From: Dryomyza anilis
Lineage: Eukaryota; Arthropoda; Insecta; Diptera; Dryomyzidae
NCBI GenBank assembly: GCA_951804985.1
Contig: OX638133.1
Span: 29,971,963 to 30,035,962, forward strand
Direction: 5' to 3'
DNA length: 64,000 nt
Numbering within the stretch: the stretch's first letter is position 1; every line of letters begins with the position of its first letter. Positions 23,313 to 35,294 of this stretch are shown one piece after another. The notes under the pieces were generated by a model. It did not search any database. It saw nothing but the letters and a program-made list of their open reading frames with translations, and was not told the origin of the DNA. The position numbers were made by a program, and so were the translations under genes.

Positions 23313-25688
23313 AATAGGGGAGCTTGCGGTAAAGTGGGACACATTTTGATTTTCCCCCAAAAACAGTACATTTAAATATTTTTTTAATTCTTTTAAAGGG
23401 TACATTCCATAGACTGGTTCATGATCGAATTTTTTGCATTAATAGAATATCATTTATATGCCCTTTAATTGATTTTAAAACAGCTCAGACTTATTAAAAT
23501 TTTTTTGGGTAAAGTGGGAAACTTTAAAATTTTTAACAAAATTTTATTTTAATCTTTCTTTTTAATGTATATCATTTATATACCCTTTAATTGATTTTGG
23601 AACAGCTCAGACTTATTAAAATTTTTTTGGGTAAAGTGGGAAACTTCAAAATTTTTAACAAAATGATATTTTAATCTTTCTTTTTCATAACAAAGTCAAA
23701 TATATTTCAGATAAAAAAAAAACATTACAATAAGGTAATACAAACAAGAATGATAATGCAAGAAAAAATAAAAAGAAAAAAATCATTCACAAATTCATAA
23801 CAAATTAATATCTTTATCTGATAATATCTATATATATATATGAATTCAAAAACATCTCAGTAGTTCTGTTAAGAAAATATGAAAAAAAGGTGCATTTAAT
23901 CCTAGTCAAAATTTTCGGAGTGGCAATGGTTCTAGTTACTGGTCGTCAAGTTCGCAATTTTTCTGAATAATTTCACTGAATTGTTAAAATTCAAATTCTT
24001 CGGAATTCCATACAAGTATATTTTAAAATCTTCTTTTTCTGATAAAGTTAAAGAAAATTTAACGATATATTGTTTTAGCTCCTGCAAAAGCTTCGCTTTT
24101 TGACTTTCTTCTGCAAAGTAATTCTTGTCTCAGATGAAGTTAAAATGTTATTTTTAATTGATTTTTTGTTACGATTGAATTTGTTTCTTCGCTAAACCGT
24201 TTAAATAATTCATATAATACAATATTTTCAGTAAAATTACAAAAAACAATGCTTAAATTGCGTTTCCCACTTTACCCCAGAACATGTTTCCCACATTAAA
24301 CCAATATTGCAATTAGAACAAAACTTAAGACCATTTAAGCAATGCTCAATTATTTGCAAAAACACGTTTGTATTTCACACGATATACAACGTCTGATCAT
24401 TTTAAACATACTTTAATAATTAAAAACGACAAAAATCTAAAAAACTTGAATTGCTAAAATTCAAATTCTTCGGAATTTCATTCAAGCATATTTTAAAATC
24501 TTCTTTTTCTGATAAAGTTGAAGAACATTTACCGATATCTCCTGCAAAAGCTTCGCTTCTTCAATGTAATTCTAGTCTCAGTTGAAGTTAAAATGTTGTT
24601 TTTCATTGATTTTTTGTTACGATTGAAGTTTTTTATTCGCTAAACCGTTTAAATAATTCATATAACACAATATTTTCACTAAAATTATGACAAACAATGC
24701 TTAAATTACGTTTCCCACTTTACCCGAGAACATGTTTCCCACATTAAACCAATATCGCAATTTGAACATAACTTAATACCATTTAAGAAATGCTCAATTA
24801 TTTGAAAAATCCGTTTGTATTTCATAAGATATACAACGTCTTATCATTTAAAACATTCTTTCATAATTAAAAACGACAAAAATCTAAAAAACTTTCAAAA
24901 AAAAAAATGTTTCGCACATATTCTCGAAATGCAATAAAAAGGCATAATTTTGATTATAACCATGGTTGAAAAAGTTGATGTCATATTAAGAAGCACTTGA
25001 CAATTTTTTTGTAAGTAAAAACAACATGTTCAAAAAATTTCAATTTCCCATATTACCGCATATCCCACTTTACCCCAGATTCCCCTATTCATTAATATTA
25101 AAGTTGATGACATTTCAAAAAGCACTTGAGAATTGTTTTTATATTTCTAAGTAAAGAAACATGTCCAAAAAATTCCAATTTCCCAAATTACCCAATGTCC
25201 CACTTTACCCTAGAACATGTTTCCCACATTAAACCAATATCGTAATTTGAACATAACTTAAGACCATTTAAGCAATGCTCAATTATTTGCAAATCCCGCT
25301 TATATTTCACAAGATATACAACGTCCGATCATTTTAAAATACTTTCATAATTAAAAACAACATAAATCGCACTTATTCTCGAAATCAAATAAAAAGACAT
25401 AATTTTGATAATAACAATGGTTGAAAAAGTTGATGCCATATTAAAAAGCACTTGACAATTATTTTTTAAGTACAAATACATGTCCAAAAATTTACAATTT
25501 CCCACATTACCCCATGTCCCACTTTACCACAGATTCCGCTATTCATTAATATTAAAGTTGATGCCATGACAATTGTTGAAGCGCTTGACAATTGTTTTTT
25601 ATATTTCCAAGTACAAAAACATGTAAATAAAAAAAAATCCAATTTCCCACATTACCATATGTCCCACTTTACCACAGATTCCCCTATT
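23313..25688. repeat. 2.4-kb TIR-bounded array (AATAGGGGA...GGTAAAGTGGGACA)
   Basis: The left end AATAGGGGAGCTTGCGGTAA and the right end (reverse complement AATAGGGGAATCTGTGGTAA) are inverted over about 28 bp. Between them, 'tttcccactttacccc' type motifs recur on one strand and 'gggtaaagtgggaaac' on the other. Longer monomers with 'gaacatgtttcccacatta' sit near 24280, 24728 and 25210, about 450-485 bp apart. End-like motifs (cccctattcattaatatt) recur internally near 25083 and 25538. No transposase frame. Confidence 0.75.
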
Positions 25689-25699
25689 GATTAATATCA

Positions 25700-27000
25700 A
25701 ATGTACGAACGAAATATAATTGTATTTTATAAAATTTCTTTAAAATAATGATTATTTATTAAAGCGTACACAATTTCTCTAGGCCTAATGCCGCCTACCC
25801 TTGTAACAATGTTTTCTACAACCGCTAATAATTCTTTTCCAATAATGTTAAGCAACATTCGTGGTATTGTCATTTGTCTACAATGACATAAATCTTCATA
25901 TTTCATCATCTTAACATAAACTTCAATTATTGCCAATATTTATAATGGTATTAATGCCATTTCACAAAGCCTGCACGTTGTTGCCTAAGCTGGCCATAAA
26001 TGTCAACAACAATTATTGCCTGTTCATAGAGAGAAATTCTGTATAATAAGTGGGTATAACAAGAAAATGACATGATTTATCAAAATAACATTGCAGAGGT
26101 TTGTGGTAAATGCTAAGTTATTTCACAAAATGCTGCATAGAAATGCAATAATTTTCAAAAGTATCAATGCAATAATCGTATTGCACTCTATTTAATTAGA
26201 TGGATAATGTGAGCCATATTTTTCAACAAGTGGCAATCATGTTGTTTAATCATTTGAAATAATCTATCATGGAATTTAATTTAAATTAAGTGCTTAATCA
26301 GCTGTTATAATCGACAATATTTTATGTTAAACAAAAGGCAAATACTAAAGAAATCCCACGTGAATATAGGAAATATTACAGACGATAGACTTTCATATTG
26401 GGAGTACGCAATTTGTAAACAGTTCATGATTTTCGCGAATGGTAAAAGGTTTTTGCTACCTATTCGAAAAGTCGTAAATAGTTCTAATGAGTTTTAAAAA
26501 TATTTTTTTTTTACATTAGGTACTTTATTAAAGGGAAAGTCGATTTACAATGTTTTTAGTAAATTTTAGTTCGCTAAAATTAAAACTTCGGCTTACCTTT
26601 GAAAATGCAATTTGCAGTGCGCACACTTAACGAAAATATTTCAATAGTTCATTGTGAATAATTAAAAGTGATCTAACAAAAGCTCAACAAATCAGCCTTT
26701 AAATTATTATGAAACAGTGCAATCAAAATGTCCATCACGAACTGAACCAATCACAATGATAAAAAACTAAAAAGTTCAAACACCAGCATTCCAAAAAGTA
26801 AAAAAAATATCTACCAAAATTACAAGAAATATATCAAGCAATAAATATTGTAACAATATTAATTTAATAGTATATTAAACTATTGTTTTTATAGTCAAAA
26901 GTTTTCGATTTCCGTCGCATTCACCTTCGTTCGCATCGTTCATGTCTAAAGTTTAAATTTTTTTGTTAATACAAAAAGTTTATTTATTTATTAATAAAGC
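25700..27000. other. AT-rich DNA just upstream of SLO2
   Basis: No repeat of the families above was recognised in this 1.3 kb. A 69-codon minus-strand frame (25727-25936) has no recognisable domain. As the DNA immediately upstream of the proposed promoter it may hold regulatory sites, but none can be named from sequence alone. Confidence 0.35.
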
Positions 27001-27096
27001 AATAGCAGCTATAGTATCAGCTGCAACTTTTTCTTAAACTGCATGTTTTTTCATGCGTCCTGTTAAAGTCGTCTTGCTACCTTCAACTCATATCAC

Positions 27097-27130
27097 TCAG
27101 TGTCGTGCGTTTCCCTGTGTATGGCAGTCA
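27097..27130 (+). promoter_or_regulatory. Candidate SLO2 core promoter: Inr + DPE
   Basis: TCAGTG at 27097-27102 fits the arthropod initiator (TCAGTY-like), with +1 at the A, 27099. AGTCA at 27126-27130 falls exactly at +28 to +32 and fits the downstream promoter element pattern RGWYV. No TATA box is seen at the -30 position. It would give a 105-nt leader before the ATG at 27204. Two short motifs at correct spacing can arise by chance, so this remains a prediction. Confidence 0.45.
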
Positions 27131-27203
27131 GTGAAGCTATTTAGTAAAACAAAACAAAAAAAAAACATAACAGAAAAAACAAAATCTACTACAATATTTT
27201 CCA

Positions 27204-27295
27204 ATGGATAATTTATTGTGCAATATGGCAGGCAACAGTCGATACTCGTCATACAATTGCCTGACCTCGTGGGACTCATACGACAAAATACCAAG
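27204..27295 (+). CDS. SLO2: SLO2 potassium channel, coding exon 1 (N-terminus)
   Basis: Encodes residues 1-30 plus two bases of codon 31: MDNLLCNMAG at the start and SWDSYDKIP at the end. This is the cytoplasmic N-terminus of a Slack/KCNT-type channel. The ATG at 27204 is the first in frame after a TAA at 27168; a second in-frame ATG at 27225 could also serve. The donor is AG|GTAAGA. The exon ends two bases into a codon, and exon 2 (24.7 kb away) begins with the one base needed, giving Arg-31 and the join DKIP-R-VRVEYY. That phase match, the donor and the upstream promoter-like motifs support it. Similarity of this poorly conserved end to other flies could not be checked, so it is less sure than the later exons. 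Confidence 0.72.
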
Positions 27296-28229
27296 GTAAG
27301 AGATTGTACAAAGGTTACCGGAAGCAAAATACATTTCATGAATTGCCATAACTCGGATCTGTTAAAAATAATAGAACAAGCATTAATATGTTTATTTCTA
27401 TTTTGTTTTGCTATAATTAAGTTGTAAAGATGTGATAAATCTTTAAGAAAAAAACTGAACTAAAAATAATGAAATGTCTTCGGTGCTGCTCATACACTTT
27501 GCATTAAAAATAAAACAAATGACTCTCATAAACATAATTATAATTGTCAGATTAACCCATTAAAATCACACCGTTTTAATGAGAGTTAAACATTTTGCAA
27601 TTAACTCTAAATAACATTACATTTCTAAACGAATACACAGAAACATTTTGATGTTGTCCCTTTGAATGTTGTTTGTTGATATCAATCATCATTTTTATTA
27701 TTTCATCCCAACAATGAATATTTGAACCGGAACATCAATATATTTAAAATTAGTCGTTTTTTGAAATAACCTGATAATAAATATGTTTAAAGATGGACAT
27801 ATTGTTGTTTTGAGTTCAAAAAGCAGTATATTTGCCGATAAACATTTAGCTATTTAAATCAATTATACCTAATTTGAATTCAACGCGTTTCTGTCAGTTG
27901 CTTTTAATGGCGACAAGAGGGACGTAGGCATAAAATAGAATTTCTTTTTACCAAACGCAAACCAAGCATAATTTTATTTAAATTTAATATAATTTCTGTT
28001 TGTTTTTTCTAAACATAATTATAGTTACGTAAACTGACAAGCATTATTTTATTTAAATGCATTTAAAAAGCAACAAAAAATCAAAAACTTATATTACTTT
28101 TGAAACATAATTATGGTAAAAAATCTGCTGGATAATACATTTATGTTTACATAATGTAATATGTTATTACAATCTGAACAAAAATATAGTCAATTTCTTT
28201 AATAATGTAAATAATTTTAATTTCCACAC

Positions 28230-30559
28230 AGAAAAATCGGCAATTGAACTTTTAAACTTGATAGTTCAAAAACTATGGGAGGCCCCATCGAAATTATTTT
28301 TTTAATCGACGGCGAAAACTCCAGGGTTTCAGATTAAAATTGTTTTTAATTTTTAAAATAGTGGGTGTACGTAACAGTGGTATACGTAACAGTGATTTGA
28401 AAAATATCTTTAACTTTTTCTAAGTTAAATGTATTTTATTGGAATGCGTGATTATAAAGCTTATTAGTTATAGAGATATAAATCATTATCTAATATAGTA
28501 CTTTGATGTTTCGATTTGCATAACTTTGCCAAAAAAACTAAGTACACGCTTATTCTTTTCTTTTGGGTCACTATCTATCCTCAAAATTTCATCAAAATCG
28601 GAAGACAATATTGATATCTCTGACGTGGAATGACACATATGTATTTTTTTTTTTTGATAATTAGAAAAAAACATGTAACGAAATAAAATATTGTTCAAAA
28701 TTTTTTTTTTTCCAAAAATGAAAAAAAAATAATTAAAAATTTTTTTTTTTTCGAAAGTTCAAAATAAATTATTAAAATTAAAAAAATAAAACTTTTTATT
28801 AAAAATTTTTTTGGAAATAAATATATTTCAAAACATTTTTCTAACTTATTCATGTCATCACCTAGGGGATTAAATATAAACCCCCAAAAAACTGTAATCT
28901 GTCTCTTTACTAGGAAAAGGAAGCTACCTAGCTATCCTCTTCCACAGGTAAACGGAGAGATACTGGCACTTACAGGTCAAGTCAAGTACCTTGGAGTAAT
29001 CCTGGATTCTAAATTTAACTGGAAGGCACAAATAGCTAGCAGAGCCACAAAAGCCGTTAGGGTTTGGGCAACCTGCAGAAGATGTATTGGTCCTACATGG
29101 GGACTTCGACCAAAGATGACCCACTGGGTTTTCACCAGCGTTGTACGACCAATACTCACATATGCGTCACTTGTATGGTGGACAGCTTTGGGACGAAAAT
29201 GTAACATCAAACCACTCGAGAAAGTGCAACGGGCGTGTTGTCTCGGCATTTCAGGTGCGATGTCTACCACTTCGACCAAAGCAATTGAGACGATTCTAAA
29301 CATACGCCCAATACAAATTCAAGTTAAATATGAGGCCGCGGTCGCAGCGGCTCGACTAAACGTCCTTGGGGGATGGATCAATTCCGAGACATTAACCAAT
29401 CAATCACCAAACCATAATTAACTCAATTCCTAATACTGTTTCTACAGGTAATTGGAACTGCGACCGCATCCCGGAGGAAACCAATCATACCGCCGCAAAG
29501 TTCGCTTTCCCGACTAGGGAGGAATGGGACAACGGTCAGGTATTGTCTAGCAATCCGGGGATCCACCTCTACACTGACGGATCAAAACAAAACGGTCACA
29601 CTGGAGCGGGCTTTTTCTGTGAAGCCTTTTCTGCAAAAGAAAGCCTTCGTCTGCATGACCACAACACCGTCTTTCAGTCGGAAGTAGTGGCTATAACAGA
29701 AGGGGCTAAATTTATACAAAACACTCACTGTGTAGACAAGTGTATTAAAATTTTCTCAGACAGCCAAGCTGCCATTAGAGCTTTATCCATGGACAAGGTG
29801 AAATCCAGAGTGGTTCTACAATGTAAAGAGGCCCTTGCTGATCTCTACTTGTTAACACTGTGGACATTATCTGGGTCCCAGGACACTGTAGCATTGAGGG
29901 GAACGAAATAGCCGACGAATTGGCGAGAAATGGAGCAGAAATGGACAAAATCTCAGTCATAACCGGCAGACCTTTCCAATTTCTAAAAAACGAGATGAGC
30001 TCATAGGCTTATCGACTTCACAAAAAATCATGGGAAGACTCGAGCGTGGGATAAGCAACTAAATGGCTATGGGGTCCCCCGAACAAATCCAAAACAAACA
30101 AAATTCTAACGCTTAATAAAAAGTAGTTAAAACAATACACAGGCATCCTCACGAGCCATAATGAGCTAAGAGGTCATCTTTTCAAATTGGGAAGAGTCGA
30201 CTCTTACTTCTGCAAGGCCTGTGAGGAAGAGACAGAGACGCTTGAACACTACTTGTGTCACTGCCCGGCATTTGCTAGACTTAGATTCATCCACTTTGGA
30301 GCTCCGCTTATTTCATCATTGAAACAACTGGGAAACTTTGACTGGAAAGTACTAAGAAAATTTGTCAAATCCACGGAATTTCTAAACTCCACTGAGTAGC
30401 ATAACAGCTACAACACATTATAGACGACTCATGATCCGAGGGGTCACAACGGGCCTACTTTATGGCCTAGGTGTACTCTGTGCGATGCACAGAGGGGTTT
30501 TTCCCCCCTCCTTCAATCAATCAATCAATATTCATGTCCAGCAAGCATTATATGAGAAA
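28230..30559. mobile_element. CATCAATATGATGAAT-type MITE split by the LINE
   Basis: The left part up to 28856 (aaaacatttttctaacttattcatgtc) and the right part 30539-30559 (cagcaagcattatatgagaa) are collinear with 34560-34610 of the complete MITE. The LINE sits between them. The left boundary is uncertain; a 'cacacagaaaaat' near 28227 may be its end. Confidence 0.5.
28857..30528 (+). pseudogene. 5'-truncated LINE (RT C-terminus + RNase H), with target duplications
   Basis: A non-LTR retrotransposon fragment. The first part (28857-29421) encodes the end of the reverse-transcriptase protein: GQVKYLGVILDSKFNWKAQI, VRPILTYASLVWW and LEKVQRACCLGISGAM. An RNase H domain follows (29543 on), with LYTDGSK, SEVVAI, FSDSQAAIRAL and, in a shifted frame, SIEGNEIADELA, so the usual acidic residues are all visible. 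A Cys/His stretch (CKACEEETETLEHYLCHC) lies at about 30205-30260. The RNase H points to the I/LOA/R1-like LINE groups. It is broken by frame changes near 29421 and 29860 and a stop near 30005. The tail is (TCAA)n. A 10-bp duplication TATTCATGTC flanks it (28847-28856 and 30529-30538), inside a MITE. Confidence 0.9.
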
Positions 30560-31345
30560 CAAGCTGGACCCGTGCACGACTCGTGCAAAGATTTTGTGAA
30601 TGCAAGGATACGAAGTGATTTTATTAATAAAAAGAACATTTTTATTATATATACCAGGGACCCGTGCTTCGCTGTGGACGTTTTTATTGGAATTATATCC
30701 TCAGACTGTGCATCCTCATAGAATTCTCCCCGTTAAATATATCGCAGCAAAATAAAAACTTTCCCGTATAATTCTTCCCGATAGAATTCTTCCCCGTAGA
30801 ATTCTTCCCGATAGAATTCTTCCCCGTAGAGTTTTTTCCAGTAGAAGTTTTAGTGTGCTGAGTTTTAGTGTGGTGAATTTTATTGTGGTGAGTTTTAGTG
30901 TGGTGAGTTTCGTTGTGGTGAATTTTAGTGTGGTGAGTTTCGTTGTGGTGAGTTTCGGTGTGGTGAATTTTAGTGTGGTGAGTTTCGATGTGGTGAGTTT
31001 TTGTTTGGTGAGTTTTAGTGTGTTGAATTTTAGTGTGATGAGTTTCGGTGTAGTGAGGTAAATTTTGATGTGGTGACTTTTGTTTTGGTGAATTTCGGTG
31101 TGGTGAATTTCGGTTTGGTGAGTTTAAATAATTTGGAGTGATTGATATCCTGGTGTGAAATGTCATGAATCATATTATCATGAATTATGAATCTTGAATC
31201 ATGATATCATGATTCTTGATATCACTGTAATAACTGTAGACATACACCATCTTGAAAATGTACCTTCTATGAAGGGTGCCACTCCCAGTGGTCCAATCCC
31301 GGCCACATTCGGCGAGACCGCTAAGATTGGTTAAATATAACGCTG
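30560..31345 (-). mobile_element. Non-autonomous Helitron-like element, copy D
   Basis: On the minus strand the 3' end reads CGAGTCGTGCACGGGTCCAGCTTG: a perfect TGCACG/CGTGCA hairpin about 9 nt from the end, which has CTTG instead of CTAG. Inward are a 15-bp 'gaattcttcccgata' repeat (30715-30848), the 15-bp 'gtgtggtgagtttta' array (30842-31125), the block 'tatcaatcactccaaatt' shared with copy E, and near 31262-31345 a degraded 'gagtggcaccctt' block that corresponds to the 5' interior of copies A and C. No helicase frame. Confidence 0.6.
30842..31125 (-). repeat. 15-bp minisatellite, array D
   Basis: About 19 units of 'gtgtggtgagttt(t/c)(a/g)'. More diverged than array A. Complementary-strand frames over it give HHTKT/HHTKI repeat peptides, which are by-products. 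Confidence 0.85.
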
Positions 31346-31609
31346 ACTAAAATTAACTAAATTAAAAAAAATAACTGACTAAAAATTAAGTATTTTTGAA
31401 ACTTTTTCGAATTCCCAAAATATACTAAATACAAAAATTAAGTTTTATAGGAAATACAAAATTCCAAAAGAAAAAATCAAAATAAACAAGAGTTTAAAAC
31501 AATTTTTGAAATTTCCTGTCTTTAAATAACTCCCTTGCAATTGCATTTTTTTTTCTATTTTCATAGAAAGAAACTTTTTAGAAATTTTATTAAATTACTT
31601 AGTATTTGA

Positions 31610-31745
31610 GTTGATGTTGCTATTGTACGCTCGTACTGCGTGTCGTGTCGTCGCCTGTGCTCTAGTTTGGCCCATGTTTTTGCTGCTGCTGCTATTGCTG
31701 TCGAACATGATGATGGCGTGTGTCACAGTCACAAATTAAATTTCA
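31610..31745. other. GC-richer unique island in SLO2 intron 1
   Basis: The sequence from 'ctattgtacgctcgtactgcg' to 'gcgtgtgtcacagtcac' is less AT-rich than its flanks, contains GCT/CTG trinucleotides and shows no match to repeats here. Candidate conserved or regulatory element by composition only. Confidence 0.3.
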
Positions 31746-32439
31746 CAAAATGTTCGTTTCTCCACCATTTGGCAGCAGACGAAACTGAGGCATAAAAGCC
31801 AATTCATGCGCCATCAGAGCAACTAACAGCAAATTGCTTTTAGGTTTCAGTCGCACATTAAGACAAAAAACTAAAACTATGAACATTTTTAAAAAATCAA
31901 CAAATTCAATTTGGTAACCAGAAAAAAAAATTCCAGTCAATATGATGAATAACGTTAACTAATTAAATTGAATATAACCTATACAAACAACAACTTTTAG
32001 TTGTCTACAAACAGAAAAAATACATAATACAAACTTCATTTACATTCAACATATTATCAAATGCATTATACTAGTGAAATAATACATACATTTTTATGAA
32101 TACATCAAAAATACTATGCACATTTCATAAATACTATGAATACTTCAGTATTACTATGAATACTTCACAAATTTTATGAATACGTTTAAAATTTGTTTTA
32201 TTTTTACTTTATCACTTCAATCATTCATGAAAATGTTTACTAATACATCGTACATCATATTGATGACTAATAAATTTAAAACAAACCTTTAACTCCACTA
32301 AAAATCAAAAAAAAAGGTTCATGTTATCGACAAAATATTCATTTAATCTAAACAGATGAACATGCTCATAAAATTGATGAATAAATTCATTAACTCTTAT
32401 AAATAGTTCATAAATAAACAAAATTTTATGTCATAAATA

Positions 32440-33115
32440 ACCATATTCATAAAACTGACAAACAAATTCATAAAACTGATGAAAAAATTCATAAAACTGA
32501 TGAATGAATTCATAAAACTGATGAACAAATTCATTAAACTGATGAATTAATTCATTTATAATAATAATAGTTTGACACTACAGCCCTATAAGAACTTAGG
32601 CCGAGCTCTCTCACCATTTTGAGCTGTGCGTGTTATATTTGTACTCAAAGTGGTGGGACCTACAGTTTATTGCCGAATCCGAACGGCGGGTGAGAGCTTT
32701 TCATAGGCAATGTTTTTACTCTCATAGGTTTGCCATTTACTGCCGAGAGGTAGCGTTTCTATGAAAAGATGTTGTTCGCCCCAGTCCAGGCTTGAACCGG
32801 GGACATTTCAGCTCGCAGTCCAACGCACTAACCACTCAGCTACCGCGGCTACTATTAATTCATTTACTTGTCCACAAAATTGATGAATATATTCATACAT
32901 TTTTATAAATAGTTTATAAATAAACAAACTTTAAGTCATATTTATGACTAATGAAATCATAACAAAACTTTAACTTGACTAAAAATATAAAAAGTTTATA
33001 ATGCCACTAAAATATTCAATTATCCTGATCAAATTACCATTTTCATAAAACTGATGAACGAATTCATAAAACTGATGAACGAATTCATAAAACTGATGAA
33101 CAAATTCATAAATTT
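32440..33115. repeat. 21-bp minisatellite (attcataaaactgatgaacaa), split by a SINE
   Basis: Units of 'attcataaaactgatgaa(c/t)(a/g)a' repeat at about 32450-32558 and again at 33040-33115, with related degenerate units between. The array is interrupted by the SINE at 32559-32853, whose target duplication is made from one array unit. Confidence 0.75.
32559..32853 (-). mobile_element. tRNA-derived SINE, family 1, with 13-bp target duplication
   Basis: The minus strand carries the same order as 17094-17399: tRNA-like head (GCCGCGGTAGCTGAGTGG, then GGTTCAAGCC), a body with 'cctctcggcagtaaatgg', and 'ggtgagagagctcggcc' before an (ATT)n tail. It is flanked by ATTAATTCATTTA at 32546-32558 and 32854-32866. 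The intact duplication implies a fairly recent insertion. Confidence 0.9.
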
Positions 33116-33119
33116 CTAT

Positions 33120-34100
33120 TAATTGTTCATAAATACAGCTATTTTTAGTTGTATTATATTAAAGTTTATAATTGGATTATGAGGATTTCTGAATATGACG
33201 AATAATATTATAAAAAAAAGAAAGAATATAATAAAAAAGTAATTATTCACTATATCACTATGTCATAGTTTTTATATAAATACTTCAAACAGTTTTTAAA
33301 AGTTTTATATTAAAAAAGGTTTCCACAAATGACTGAATAATTAACACTTATAAATTTAAAATTTTTAAATCGAATTCCAGTTGAGGGTCGGCCACCACCA
33401 TTACGTGATGGTGGCGTGACACAAGTTGATTCCTATTCACACGCAATAATTTTTAAATGCATTGTGAAGTAAGCGTTAATTAAATATAAATAAAATTACA
33501 TTAAATAAATTGAAGGTTTTTCAAGGACTGTGCAATGATTCTGCGTGTTTTTGTGAAGAATTTATTGACTTTAAAATTATATTTTTTACAATAAATAATA
33601 TTTCATATAATTTCTTTTTTTTTTCAATCAACAAAGAAATGTACAGTTCATTGATTTTTATTTCATGTTGGTGTCTATAATTTTTGTCGTTTTACAATTC
33701 AGTGATTTACATAAAAAATTAGTAATGAAGGTTATTATTATGTTGTTGTGACGATGTTATGTTGACGATATTGCTGTTATTTTGATGAAAAGGCTGTCAA
33801 AAGCTTTTAAGTTTATCTGACAATCAATAAATTAAATTGGCTAAAAGCCCCAAATTGACTAATGGTAAATAATTCAATTGATAAATATGATTTGCGTTTA
33901 TACATATGTATATTTTTAGTTCATATGTAATAAAATATAATTCTTACTATTAAATATTGCAGTAATTAAAATGCATTATGCAATAAATATAGGAAATTTT
34001 TATTTTATATATTTCGAATATTTTAAATGGTTTTGATTCACGTCTCTAAGATGCATTAAGGTATTTTATTCATTTCTCTCAATTTGTGCATCATAACCTA
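33120..34100. other. AT-rich intron sequence
   Basis: A short inverted pair 'ccaccaccattacgtgatggtgg' near 33390 is the only structure noticed. No gene or repeat family recognised. Confidence 0.4.
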
Positions 34101-34107
34101 AAGATCT

Positions 34108-34953
34108 ACACAGAAAAAAAATCATCAATATGATGAATTTATTCATAATTATTATTAATTTTTTATCTAACTAACAGATTCATCGTATTGATGTCACCGT
34201 TCATTAAATGACATATTGATGAATACATTAATTATATATATATGCAATAATTCGTACAATCGAACATCATAGTGTTGAACGAAATGTTCAATACAATGAA
34301 TTTAAATCGTCATATTGATGAATTTGTTCGTAATATATATGAATATAATATTTTTCACGCATTTTACAAAAAAAAACAAAATTTTAGAAAATACATAATT
34401 CGAAAAAAATGTTGTTGTAAAAATTTTATTTAAAAAATAACATAAAAAAATGTAAAAAAAAATTAAAAAAAAATTGTTGAAAAAAAAATTTTTTTTTTAA
34501 TATATTTTTTATAAATATTACTTTTTATTAATAAAATGTTGTAATTATAAATAAATATATTATAAAACATTTTACTAATTTATGCATGTCGAGCAAGCAT
34601 TACATAAGAAATACATACAAGAACTACTTGAGAACTGAGAAGTATGGCAAAAAAATGAACGAAAAACAAATATTTTCATTGAAATTTGGTTTAATGAACA
34701 GCATTCTTCAATATGAAGAAAAATACTTTGTATTTTATGTTCTATTTCATTAATATGATGAAACGTATTCTTCACATACAATTCATAATATTGAAGATCA
34801 CTTTATCGACAGTTACCAAGCGTTCATCATATTTATGATCGCATTCATAACATTGATGTCGTAAGTCATTAATATTATGAATTGGTCTTGAATACAATGA
34901 ATCATGGTTTGATGAATGAAATTGATCAATTTGATGTACATTTTTTTCTGTGT
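34108..34953. mobile_element. Complete CATCAATATGATGAAT MITE (reference copy)
   Basis: Ends ACACAGAAAAAAAATCATCA and TGTACATTTTTTTCTGTGT are inverted. The interior is full of 'atcaatatgatgaat' type motifs in both orientations around an A/T-rich core (about 34360-34520). At 846 bp, it is the uninterrupted version of the copies at 11.1-11.9, 28.2-30.6, 36.2-37.7, 45.9-48.1 and 58.07-60.24 kb. No coding frame. Confidence 0.75.
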
Positions 34954-35169
34954 AACATATCTCAATTTAAAACAAAACCTAGCGTTCTAATTACATCAAT
35001 GTTTTTGTACATTTAGCAAATTTGTAGGCTATGCATTTAAACCATTAGTCACTCTAAAGCAAAGAACCACAATTTTGCACTTAACTGAGCAACAAACGAT
35101 AATACAATTTCTAATTTTCGGTCGGTTTAAAATATACTAAACCTTTATAACATAAATAAATATTTAAGC

Positions 35170-35294
35170 CTACTTCAACATAAAACCAGTTGGGAAGGTT
35201 AGATCACATGCGAAATTTTAATTTAGGGACATTATATAGTAGGTGTTATTATGATAGTTAGGATTATAAAAATTATAGTCGGTCTAAGCCGATA
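35170..35294. mobile_element. Fragment of the INE-1/DINE-like repeat
   Basis: Collinear with 10440-10545: 'aaaccagttgggaag', 'agatcacatg', 'tgttattatgatagtta' and 'agtcggtctaagccga'. Confidence 0.6.

Noticed and set aside
27218..27427. A 69-codon frame starting MQYGRQQ
   Set aside because: It overlaps the SLO2 first exon in another frame and runs through its splice donor; the exon frame is supported by phase and by the join to exon 2.
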